This document shows, in pieces, positions 8,879-18,197 of a stretch of 37,204 nt of DNA. This DNA is from Planoprotostelium fungivorum. Lineage: Eukaryota; Evosea; Variosea; Cavosteliida; Cavosteliaceae. Below the pieces are notes generated by a model. It saw only the letters and a program-made list of their open reading frames with translations, was not told the origin of the DNA and did no database searches. Both the position numbers and the translations under genes were made by a program. The stretch lies in the NCBI GenBank assembly GCA_003024175.1, contig MDYQ01000255.1:1-37204 (forward strand). Direction: 5' to 3'. Each line of letters starts with the position of its first letter. Within the stretch, counting starts at the first letter, position 1.

Positions 8879-9714
8879 ATGATCGACCGTGTCGGAAGCG
8901 CTCAGGGCAATCGAGTGATGCGTCACTCGGTCTCGGTGTGTCCTCTCTCTGATGGTGTATCCGATGACGTTATCGATAGCCCGAGCTGACACTTTCAATC
9001 GCGACATCGACATTTTTCTTCCGTCCAATCACCACATTCTCGACAACATCCAAAACTGAAGACGAACAGTCCATTATTCTCCTGAAGGCACACCCACCAG
9101 CAGCGAGGACGGCTCACCAGATGTCTTTCGGCTCGACCTGCCATCCGATGAAACGCCGACTTCAGACTGTGAAGAAGATCTATCCTCATGCATTCAAGTC
9201 CATGTGCAGCTCGTGGGTCAAGTCGGCTCTCCTAGATCTGAGATCGAGCTCGACGATTGTCCCTCTGATGGATCGACCGATGAGATCGCAATCGCCCACT
9301 CGGGCAACCCTTCCCCTCCTTTCACGTTGATTCAGATGGTCTCCTCTCTATCTGAGCTCGAAGGTGAGACCATGGAAGGTCCATCCCTATCTCATCTCCT
9401 CAGGCTTCATCTCCCAATCCATCCCTCCTCTCCCAGTCGAGATGTCCATGTACCTCGATTCCGACAGAGACAACACGCTCATCGAAGAGTTACATGAGCT
9501 CTACTCGTCTAAACGCAAGAACATGCTTGATGAAGCCCGCCAGTATCTCTTTCCCATCGATAATTGGTTCACTATTGAAGAGCCACAGACAGTGGAAGAT
9601 ATACTTGTGAAGGACATGTCTACTGCCTCCAAGAGGTACTACCGTGATCTCAACACGATGAGACGAACTGACCGTGATGCAGGAGGCGCCTCAACACAAC
9701 TACAATCTCTTTAG
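8879..9714 (+). CDS. uncharacterised acidic protein
   Basis: Three exons, 8879-8954, 9070-9363 and 9404-9714, join in phase 1 each time to 226 residues. The first intron is 115 bases, the second 40. The middle exon is strongly acidic and Ser/Pro/Thr-rich (DLPSDETPTSDCEEDLSSC, EIELDDCPSDGSTDE), which looks disordered or regulatory. The last ~100 residues look folded and helical (DNTLIEELHELYSSKRKNML, WFTIEEPQTVEDILVK), ending in a basic RRTDRD tail. No known domain is identified. The start is the first ATG in frame. Confidence 0.5.
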
Positions 9715-10191
9715 AGGAGACGAACGCAGCAGACTCAGTATGAGTCATTGCGAGCGTCTACCTAGCCGAGCTTACGCCGAGCCCACTCACAATGTCTGAT
9801 TTACCAAATAATCGACGGAGAGGCAAAGCAACTATAATAAATAATCTTTTTCAAATACCTCTCTCTTCTCTTCAGACGTCTGTTCTTGTGTGATACCGCT
9901 GAACGTATATCTTCACGTAACGCGAAGTGTATGTATTTAACAACTCTAAGGGGGAGGATCGAGCAGTCCCAACTTACAACGTCGGACGACTATACAGTGA
10001 GTCTAAGAACGTCGCCGTTGATGGATAGCTTCAGTGACAACAACTTATCCGCCAGGCCGTCAGGAGTAGTAATGAGCTGTTTCGAGTATAAAGAGGCCTT
10101 ATCCCAAAGGAGGAAGAAAACGGATTTAGGGTTTTAAAATATATTTATGTTTACAAGGGACAACCATTTCCTCCCCGACACCCCATCCGAG
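9715..10191. other. intergenic, no convincing gene
   Basis: An 83-codon plus-strand frame runs 9886-10137 but lacks an ATG before its middle and shows no protein-like pattern or splice partner. AT-rich blocks at 9825-9850 and 10130-10155 look like 3' and 5' flanks of the neighbours. Confidence 0.35.
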
Positions 10192-10600
10192 ATGCGTGTA
10201 TTCTTTGTTGCTCTCCTCTTATTCTCTCTCGCTGTGGCCATTCCTCTATCTTATGGACAATCTCAAGGTGAGCCGATCATCGGAACATGGCACATCTTCC
10301 CATTCTGATTCTTAAAAGGAATTGCCACATGCTCCACCTGTAAATTTATCTTCGAAGAGATCCAGAAAGTAGTGGGAAAGAACAGCACCGAGGCTGCATT
10401 TCAGAAGGAGGTCGTCAAAGCATGCGCTATTAAACAGACGACCGTCCAGAAAGTGGTGAGAGAACAGGAGATATATGAAAGGAAGAGACTTATCTGTGCA
10501 GTGTACTAAAGTGATGGCCTTCGGTGTCCACGAGTTGTTTAATCTGATCGAGAAGCAAGATGCCTCCGCCATCTGCCACAAGATCACTTTGTGCAAATAA
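10192..10600 (+). CDS. secreted saposin-B domain peptide (amoebapore-like fold)
   Basis: Exons 10192-10267, 10319-10455 and 10502-10600 give 103 residues. A signal peptide occupies residues 1-23 (MRVFFVALLLFSLAVA...). The mature part is a single saposin-B domain with the six-cysteine pattern C-x2-C ... C ... C ... C ... C in the usual spacing: CSTCKFIFEEI, VVKACAIK, VCTKVMA, AICHKITLC. The hydrophobic heptads between cysteines fit the four-helix saposin fold. In amoebae such small secreted or granule saposin-like proteins include lysosomal lipid-binding peptides and membrane-permeabilising peptides used on engulfed microbes. Which of these this one is cannot be told from sequence. The TAA stop is embedded in an AATAAA (10596-10601). 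Confidence 0.85.
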
Positions 10601-10601
10601 A
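10596..10601 (+). promoter_or_regulatory. poly(A) signal overlapping the stop codon
   Basis: AATAAA spans the TAA stop of the saposin-like gene, so its 3'UTR is probably very short. Confidence 0.4.
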
Positions 10602-10797
10602 TCGAAACTCTTCGACTCCAACCGAGCTCAATGATCTCATTCTTGGTCGTCGAATTTGACGCCGCTTTCATATCATCGTGCATCACCTCCACCCACCAAT
10701 ACCAATTCATGTATGATCCAACACGTCTCATCTTATCATACTCTATACAGCCCACTGGGCAGCCGCGATGACCCGACCTGACGCCGCCTAGATATTT

Positions 10798-10818
10798 CCA
10801 CGGGGTCATCACTCTTTT
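10798..10818 (+). repeat. left arm of a 21-base inverted repeat
   Basis: CCACGGGGTCATCACTCTTTT here is the exact reverse complement of 11809-11829. The outer flanks are also similar (GATATTT versus GAAATAT), and each arm has a CTTAAGG about 80-95 bases further inward. Confidence 0.65.
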
Positions 10819-10952
10819 GGGACGTTGTAGAAACCACTGTAAAAGTGTTACCGGGTTGGAAAACGTTGCAGACGAAACTTCTGCGAACACCTTAAGGTGG
10901 TCGCATCTGCAGGGGAAGCATTATTACCTCCGTGCCTCTGGAAACTGAAACT

Positions 10953-11049
10953 GCTGTTGCCTCGTGTGACTCTTTTGAGGTTGAAGGGGGCATGGCACGA
11001 GTCCTCATTGTGTGGAAATTGTTGTTGCCTTCGTGTGACTCTTTTGAAA
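10953..11049 (+). repeat. imperfect direct repeat
   Basis: A ~25-base unit reading TGTTGCCT(T)CGTGTGACTCTTTTGA occurs at about 10955-10977 and again at about 11024-11047. Each copy is followed by a block containing a GGGG run and ACTCGTGC or its complement GCACGAGT. Confidence 0.55.
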
Positions 11050-11808
11050 CATAATTGGGGACTCGTGCATTGAGGGCACGATTTAGACGAAACCAGATCC
11101 GCAGGTGAATTTCAAACAACAGAGACCTTTGCTAATGCACCTCCGCAGATGGCCATTGAGAGATCGCACCTGAGTACCCCAACAACGGTCAAGGTCAAAG
11201 GGGGTTGGGTTGGAGGTGAGCATCTAGCATAAATCCTTCGTGATTCAAATGCAGGTGAACTCTTAGAGCACTTTATGGCCAACGATATGCCGTCGGAAGT
11301 CCTCCTCTTCTCATCTAGACCCAACGGAAACAATCAAAGATTTCCATTCCATATCTACCCAATGAGCACTGCTTGTGCAGAGAGTAGGTGACGATCAGAA
11401 TTACTATTCTCGGCGTTAACCCTTCTGCTTTCGCTTTTGTGGTGTAATCAACCATTTCTTGTTTCGCATTCGTGCAGTCCTGCGTAACTCTCGTCATATT
11501 TATCAATCAACTCACTCGATGTCTCCTCATTTCACCACTGAATCACATAAAGCATCAAACGTCCATTAGCATTCCATCCAAATGTGATAGACATGATTTA
11601 TCTCGCTCAATTATCTTGATTATGACATAATACATCAATATCGTATTTATGAGCATATCCTGATTACACTAAACTCACCGGAGGACCGTTTGTTAGGTAA
11701 GCTAAATCGGAGGCTCTCAATGAGCGATGAATAAAGATTGTTTGCCCCTTAAGGCTTGTCTACGTTCTGGATGTTCATCGGAAATTCCGGCTATCTACAG
11801 AGGGTTCT

Positions 11809-11829
11809 AAAAGAGTGATGACCCCGTGG
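11809..11829 (-). repeat. right arm of a 21-base inverted repeat
   Basis: Exact reverse complement of 10798-10818. The two arms bound ~1.03 kb of non-coding DNA, the size and shape of a small non-autonomous element, but no target-site duplication was found. Confidence 0.65.
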
Positions 11830-12059
11830 ATATTTCATTTGTCCGAGTTTTTTTGGAAATCTGAGAAGGATCAGGAACTCGAGGAATCCTAACGATCACC
11901 AGGAACGGGACGGACTGGTCATTACTTTCATATCGGTCTAGACACAGCAGCACCTGCCTGTGTTTATGCCCTATTTTATACTGGGAGACTCTGGACATAT
12001 TGGCAGAGAGACCGCTTGAACACAGCATCTTCAACAAGCAATCGAACAACACATTCAGA

Positions 12060-13347
12060 ATGTCCACACCCATCACACCCGTTACCTTCTGGCTGAGAGA
12101 TGAAGTCAAAGAGCTGGAGCGCAGGACACCTCTTCTTCCATCCCAAGTTCAGTATCTCACTGAGAGAGGACACAAGGTGAGCGGAATGACATCGACATCC
12201 ACTTCTGACCTCTCATCAGGTCCGAGTAGAGAGGTCGACCGAAAGATGTGCTCGTGACGCCGATTATGAAGCAGCTGGAGCCGAGTTAGTACCCGCAGGA
12301 GGCTGGCGTACAGCTCCTCTCGACAACATCATCTTGGGCCTCAAAGAGGTACGGTCGACAGCTGTCTGTCACCCCATCTAAACATTACACCAGCTGCCCG
12401 AGGACAATGAACCTCTCAGCCACACTCACGTCTACTTTGCCCACTGTTACAAGCAACAGGGCGGTTGGAGAGAACTCCTTCAGAGATTCGAAAGAGGAAA
12501 TGGTCTCCTCTTGGACTTGGAATTCCTCTTAGATGCACAAGGAAGAAGAGTTGCCGCCTTCGGACGTTCCGCTGGTTTCATTGGCATGGCCGCTGGCATC
12601 AAAGGTGCCATTCCATAATGCATCGTCTGCCTATTTCACTCACCACACCCACAGCTTGGTCTCATCAACAACACAGCAACGAGAAGGTCCGTCCATCACT
12701 ATTACCATCTCCCATTGACACATTCACAGGTACCCGCTCTAGATTACTACGCCGACTCCGATGCACTCGTCGAAGACATCAAGAAGGACATCGCTCGCGC
12801 CGGTCGCTCTCCCACCGTCATCGTCATCGGAGCCCTCGGCCGATGTGGAAAGGGAGCCATCGATCTTGCCATCCGATCTGGTGTCCCCAGAGAAAACATC
12901 GCAGAGTGGGATCTGCAAGAGACAAAGGTCGGCGGACCTTTCTCAGCCATCGGTCATTACGACATCTTTGTCAACTGCATCTACCTCTCACGTCCCATCC
13001 CTCCCTTCTACACGTTAGACAACGCGAGAGAGTCTGGAAGGAAGATGAGCGTGATGGTCGATGTCAGCTGCGACACATCGAACCCACACAACCCCGTGCC
13101 CATCTACAACACTTCGACCACCTTTGCAGAGCCTACAGTGAGAGTCATCGAGAAATCAGATGGAGTCGCACCGCTCGATGTGATTGCCATCGATCATCTT
13201 CCATCACTGGTCCCCCTGGAGAGCTCCATCGAATTCAGCAGTCTCCTATTAGAACACTTGGGAGTCGTCGGACAGTCTGACGTGTGGACGAGAGCTGAGA
13301 AACTGTATCGTGACAAGTTGGAGGAAGCTCGCAAGGCGAACCTCTGA
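12060..13347 (+). CDS. LYS1: saccharopine dehydrogenase (NAD+, L-lysine-forming)
   Basis: Five exons, 12060-12176, 12220-12348, 12394-12604, 12655-12686 and 12730-13347, all in phase; introns are 43-50 bases. The product is 368 residues, close to yeast Lys1 (373). It catalyses the last step of the alpha-aminoadipate pathway: saccharopine + NAD+ to lysine + 2-oxoglutarate. Visible family features: [18 protein letters not shown] at the N-terminus, TPLLP-type substrate loop, [32 protein letters not shown], the nucleotide-binding [56 protein letters not shown] and SIDHLPS-like [10 protein letters not shown]. No targeting peptide is obvious. A 96%-like copy of the 3' end follows across an N. Confidence 0.95.
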
Positions 13348-13503
13348 TAAAGACATCCTCATGCTCGTGCATCTGTTGTGATGATGCCGTCTCGCGTGGA
13401 GGGCGAGCGATCGAAGTGTTCATTGTAACATAAAAAATTCATGGAAAAGCGTCCTGACAGGAGTGAAATGATGGCTGCACAGACATCATATTTCCAAGTT
13501 TCC
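13182..13503 (+). repeat. first copy of a ~322-base direct repeat (LYS1 3' end)
   Basis: Begins inside the last LYS1 exon and ends 156 bases after the stop at TTCCAAGTTTCC, immediately before the N at 13504. Nearly identical to 13505-13827. Confidence 0.85.
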
Positions 13504-13504
13504 N
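13504..13504. other. assembly gap (single N)
   Basis: The only ambiguous base in the window, sitting exactly at the junction of the two copies of the LYS1 3' end. Confidence 0.95.
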
Positions 13505-13670
13505 GATTGCCATCGATCATCTTCCATCACTGGTCCCCCTGGAGAGCTCCATCGAGTTCAGCGGTCTCCTCTTAGAACACTTGGGAGTCGTCGGACAGTC
13601 TGACGTGTGGACGAGAGCTGAGAAACTGTATCGTGACAAGTTGGAGGAAGCTCGCAAGGCGAACCTCTGA
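13505..13670 (+). pseudogene. 5'-truncated LYS1 last-exon copy
   Basis: Encodes the last ~54 residues of saccharopine dehydrogenase to the same TGA, with almost only synonymous changes. No upstream exons. Most likely an assembly artefact (unmerged allele), not a gene. Confidence 0.75.
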
Positions 13671-13827
13671 TAAAGACAATCTCATGCTCGTGCATCTGTT
13701 GTGATGATGCGGTCTCGCGTGGAGGATGAAAGATCAAAGTGTTCACTGTAACATAAAAAATTCATGGAAAAGAGTCCTGACAGGAGTGAAATGATGGCTG
13801 CCACAGACATCATATTTCCAAGTTTCC
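13505..13827 (+). repeat. second copy of the LYS1 3' end
   Basis: Repeats 13182-13503 with roughly 15 substitutions and small indels (for example GAATTCAGCAG versus GAGTTCAGCGG, and GGCTGCAC versus GGCTGCCAC). Both copies end at the same sequence, TTCCAAGTTTCC, after which this one continues into unique DNA. This is the signature of two overlapping contigs, probably two alleles, placed end to end instead of merged. Confidence 0.85.
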
Positions 13828-13922
13828 ATCTTATTGCCTGAACTCGCTCAGTCTAAATCACACGTGTGTATAAAGGGAAGAGAACCACTCTTCCATCTTC
13901 ATGTTCGTTTGAGAGGTGGGAG

Positions 13923-14737
13923 ATGATATCAGGTAGACACGATGTTCATCTGAGGCAGAATAACAATCCATTTGAGATGGAACAGATTATGATAGCCGCG
14001 AAGGAGGTCACGAGCAGTAGTAAGGCTATGGTTGCCTCTCTGCCTCTTTCCAATCCCGATCACTTCGATATACAGATGGCCAGGTATTGAATCCACTTCT
14101 CCCCCTCTCTCTTCACTGGCAATGTCTTGACATCGTCTCTATAGCATTTTGTAATGTCGCCTCGACTAAATCCATACAAGGTTTCGGGAATCTATTCGAG
14201 TGTTTCTTCTGACCATCATCGCCGTGATCGAACAGTGGGATATTGCAATGCATTTCTCCTGGCTTTTAGAGTCTCAACCATGGGATCAACCCAATGATTC
14301 CGAGTGAGACATTCACATCCTCCATCTCATGTTCAATCTCTCTCACAGTTGGAGAACCGAACTATCGCGACGTAGAACACCATCACTGGATGAGATACGA
14401 GACAAGTTGGTGTCAGCAGCCTCTGCCTTCTCCACCACCGTCTCAGATGCCTTTTATTCTGGTTTAAATCAGACTACCGTCGTTCACAAGACGGAGGTGA
14501 TACACATCACGTGATACACCTTCCATCATCTCATTCTCACAGGTGGATCTCGCCCACTTTCTAAAGAGGGTAATCATCACGTGCTACGAGAACTCTGGTA
14601 AAGAGTCACCGGTTCATGTTCGACTGAAGAATCGAACTGCTGGTATGACTATCTCAGCCTCTTCTCTACCCATGGTGTCTCCCCCTCCACCGACTATGTC
14701 AGTGGCAACTTCCGTGATATCATACTCATACACGTGA
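13923..14737 (+). CDS. uncharacterised helical protein
   Basis: Exons 13923-14083, 14181-14303, 14349-14496 and 14543-14737 join in phase to 208 residues. The introns are 97, 45 and 46 bases. The start is the first in-frame ATG (MISGRHDVHLRQ). The first half looks helical: MIAAKEVTSSSKAMVASLPL, then FRESIRVFLLTIIAVIEQWD. The region ALLV-like SLDEIRDKLVSAASAFSTTV is amphipathic, and the tail is Ser/Pro/Val-rich with PPPPT. The 'AAKEVTSSSKAMVA' stretch faintly recalls talin/vinculin helices, but I do not call it. It follows the duplicated LYS1 end, 96 bases after it. Confidence 0.5.
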
Positions 14738-15053
14738 CATCTCACTGTGATCGATCGTGTCGATCGCGATGAGATCGCATCGTAGACACATGACATGACA
14801 CTGCTGTATATGTATTCCAATCCATGTATGGATGTCTCACTCGCTTTCACAGTGACTCAGGGACGATGAGAGGAACGGGCCCCACCATGTCTTTCTACAG
14901 AGCTGCCTCCGTAGACACGAGACCCAACGAGTCTTCACCTTCCATTGAACACACACATCCAAAAGAGTGACTTCACCTCTTCTCTCTTCACATTTTCAAA
15001 TCATCTCTCGTATCTCTCTCCAAATTTTAAAACGAATCATCCCCTCGTAAAAA
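14738..15053. other. intergenic, no gene seen
   Basis: Contains a near-palindromic GATCGATCGTGTCGATCGCGATGAGATCGC at about 14750-14778 and AT-rich sequence just before the next ATG. No coding pattern was found. Confidence 0.4.
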
Positions 15054-18000
15054 ATGGTTAAAATGAAATTGAATTTGGAAAAGATTGAGGAGGAAGATCA
15101 GTCAGAGCTTCGATGCTATCCAACAGCATCCGAGAGAGAGTACAATCGAATTGAAACAAGAGAGAGAGGTGAGTTATTTCTGCTTCCATACTTTTTCGTT
15201 TTCGTCACGATTCGCGTTGTAGATGGATGACTGATGGTGGAATAGAAGAAGGAAGAGACGACGGAGAGTGTTGCGGCTGCTTCAAAGACACTATCGAGAG
15301 CGAGCGTGGGAATGAAATTTATACAGAACGTGAAGGGAATGTTACAGAGGGACAATCACACTTCGTATCACAGTGAACTGAGAGCAAAGAGAGACAGTGA
15401 GATCTTCTTTTCGTTTCTGTCTCTCATCATCTCCGTCTTTTGTTTGATTTTAATCTTTTCCAGGTCAAATCCAAACCGAACACGACACCCGTCTGGTGAG
15501 ATTTCCACGAAATTTCCACGATGCGTACTGATACGTAACAGGACATATCGTCATCCAGTGAAGCGAGACAATTTTGGTTACAGATGGAACGGAGATCGAG
15601 CGGTGCGTACTCTCACTAAACCCTAAAACCTGAAATCCACCCAGCCGACAAGGATTTGAACAAACGCGATTCCCTCACTCTGGGTCGAAACGGAGCCAGT
15701 TCATCTACAACGACACCGGAATCTGACAAACGGATGAGTTCACATCGATTGGTCATCCAAGAGTCGAGCAAATACGACGAGACGATCTATCAGGACACGT
15801 ATGTTACTGTCAGCGAGAGATATCTGTCCGAGAGTACGAGAAAGGTGTGAGGTCAACGGTGGATTTCGACTCATCTCAACAGCCGGCCATTGAGATGGCC
15901 AGCAGCTCGCTATTGGGTGGAGATTTCGGTGAATGGACGCAAGAGACGACGAGATCGAACGCCGAATCACACATCGTGAAGGGATACCCCCTCGTGTTAC
16001 CCAAATTCTACCTGCAGTATTACTCGACTCAATTCATCAACAAGCCACACTCTCACTGGTACTTCAAGGTGATGACGTCACGTGACGTCACATTCACACG
16101 TGTAGGACGCCAAGATTGGTACCGTAGTCGCGAGCATCCGAAACATGAACACGGAAGGAGAGAACAGTGAGAAGAGGCAGATGCAAGTGCTGCTCCGCAG
16201 CGAGAAGGCAAATTTAGAGTCCACTTTCTTTGCATCGAATCGGCTGAAGCCTGACGCGAGGAGGGAGATCTTGTCTGCCTTTCCTGATGTCTTAATGAAT
16301 ACGACGGAGAAGTCGATGACAGAGATGAGTGGACCGGAGATACAACAAGAGCTCATCAAATACGAGAAGGCACAGGTGAGAGGGGATCTGATGTCATGTT
16401 GGATGATGTCCTTCTATACCCTATTGTACTGTGATATCATGTTCTCTTTGTAAATGGATCACATATCAAATCGTCACATTGAATTCGTCATGGATGGTTT
16501 TTAAATAATTCATCTCTGTACATTGTACTTGTGATGATTGCACGATTGACGTGTTGCAGATCTCAAAAGAATCAAAGATCGGAATATTATATTGTAAACC
16601 TGGACAGACGACGGAAGCAGAGATGTTCTGTAACGGTGAGCTCCTTCTACGTCTCAAACATTCGTGACGCCTCGTTGTAGAGACCGGAAACAAGCATTTT
16701 GAAGACTTTTTGGACCTCTTGGCCACGAAAGTGACACTGAAGGGCTGGGATCGATTCCGAGGAGGATTAGATGTCAACCGTGAGTCATTATCAACGACAC
16801 GATCGTGATCATGATCATGTGTTTCCATGATCGATCGTGATGACGGAGAGCAGGTGACACGACGGGGACACATTCGAGATACACTATCTTTCGAGGCTTC
16901 GAGATCATGTTCCACGTCTCTACTTACCTTCCCTTCACCCCTGACGATGATCAACAGGTGACATCTCATTTTTCTATTCTCTACACTTCTACATCTTTTT
17001 ATATCCTCTATATAATCTACACTCTATCCTCTCTCTATTCTATCCACTGACATGGCTTGACTAGTTGGAGAGAAAGAGACATCTGGGTAACGACGTGGTG
17101 ATGATCGTATTCAAAGAGGGAAACACACCCGTCTCACCCGCATTCATGGCCAGCCACTTTACACACTTCCTCGTTGTAGTGCAACCCCTCACACCCAACG
17201 AGTTAGGCATGAGCTCTTCGAACGTCAAAGTGGCAGATGTTCCTGCGGTGATGGACGTGACCGTCTATAGAGCTGACTCTGGATAGGGAGAAGAGAGGTC
17301 GACGTCTCACTATCGTCTGTCGGTGTGTTCAAGGAGAGGAGTACCTAGCACACAGCCGTTCATTCATCAGAGTACGGTGTTTCACAAGGATGACTTGAGA
17401 GAGTTTCTGTTGCTGAAAGGTGAGACGCGATGTGAAGGGTGAGGGTCCTGATGGCGAGCAGTTCTGAACGCAGAGACGGCGTGCATGACTGCCCCGGCGT
17501 TCTCTCAGAAGTTGGGAAGGACGAGGAAACAGTTACTGGAGGCCATCGTCAACTCATTCGTCAATCGCAACACTGCATCTTGATAAAACGCTGTATTTTA
17601 TCTTCGTTTTTCGAAGCGTTGTAGATGGTGCATAACGATCACGGAATCGCAGTCAATCACAAGATCATCATGTTGCGATTGAGACAGCACTTTCAATGTG
17701 CGAGAGAGAAACTGGTGTCATGTCCACAACCAGTTCGCTGTGTATCATCACACAAGCCTAAGAAATCAACTTTCATGTGCGTGGATTACGAGATCCCCGT
17801 GTTACCTCCAGGTAGTTGGAAAGTTCCCCCAAATACACTATTCATCTCTCAGTCAGCAAGTGAGATTTGTGTCCGTGATGGTGCCGCTCTTTAATCGTTG
17901 ATGCAGGGCTCGCAAAGGCTCTGATGAACAATCTCAATCAGTCAGTTGTTTCCAGATCGAAAGCCTCCACTGGAGGGCAGGTGACAATACATCCTGATGT

Positions 18001-18153
18001 TGTCGTTGTGACGTGATCAGACCCGATACACTTGGATGACCGCGAAAGATGGCATCAAACTCAGTCACAAGAGAGGTAATCATCATCCTACTTTTCATCT
18101 CATTTTCAAACAGTCAAGGACAGAATCGCCCAGCCAGTCCCCATGGATTTTGA
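15054..18153 (+). CDS. Rap-GAP domain protein
   Basis: Many short exons. The 5' part ([16 protein letters not shown]..., 15054 to ~15850) is Arg/Ser/Thr-rich with less certain joins. From ~15855 the frame is clear: [20 protein letters not shown], then [70 protein letters not shown] and [20 protein letters not shown]. The catalytic region is [18 protein letters not shown] (17065-17120). It keeps the Asn of the Rap1GAP 'asparagine thumb', which stimulates GTP hydrolysis on Rap. [17 protein letters not shown] follows, then [26 protein letters not shown] and [20 protein letters not shown], the usual end of the domain. An in-frame TAG at 17284 is removed by a 39-base intron (17248-17286). The gene either stops at 17583 or continues, through an intron ending at 17622, into a basic tail ending SPHGF (18153). 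Confidence 0.85.
17584..18153 (+). other. possible C-terminal extension of the Rap-GAP gene
   Basis: Five short segments from 17623 link in perfect phase: [15 protein letters not shown] to [11 protein letters not shown], a 5-base piece, [35 protein letters not shown] and [13 protein letters not shown] donor at GTCAAT inside the last Rap-GAP exon would join them to the domain. If this is not used, the tail is a small separate gene starting at 17623, 39 bases after the Rap-GAP stop. Confidence 0.4.
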
Positions 18154-18197
18154 ATTCGAAACGGTGAACACTTTGAGGAACATGATCCGTTGACTCC

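Larger units (their letters stand above)
10601..12059. other. non-coding block with internal repeats
   Basis: About 1.4 kb between the saposin-like gene and saccharopine dehydrogenase without a protein-like reading frame on either strand. The long minus-strand frame 10312-10890 overlaps the saposin exons antisense and looks like a shadow. The block carries a pair of 21-base inverted repeats and short imperfect direct repeats (separate entries). It may be a degenerate non-autonomous transposon, or a non-coding transcript. Confidence 0.45.

Noticed and set aside
8912-8929. Perfect 7-bp stem / 4-base loop hairpin (CGAGTGA...TCACTCG), considered as part of a tRNA or snoRNA
   Set aside because: It lies in the first coding exon of the 8879 gene; no cloverleaf, anticodon arm or convincing C/D boxes surround it.
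10312-10890. 192-codon minus-strand open frame
   Set aside because: It runs antisense across the saposin-domain exons, has unlikely composition and no domain; an antisense shadow plus the adjacent non-coding block.
12465-13280. 271-codon Arg/His-rich plus-strand frame
   Set aside because: Out-of-frame shadow of saccharopine dehydrogenase, whose frame is conserved to the yeast enzyme; it also crosses two LYS1 introns.
7260-17290. In-frame TAA (near 7331) and TAG (17284) within otherwise good frames, suggesting reassigned stop codons
   Set aside because: Both are explained by short GT-AG introns (33 and 39 bases), and other genes in the window clearly terminate at TAA, TGA and TAG.
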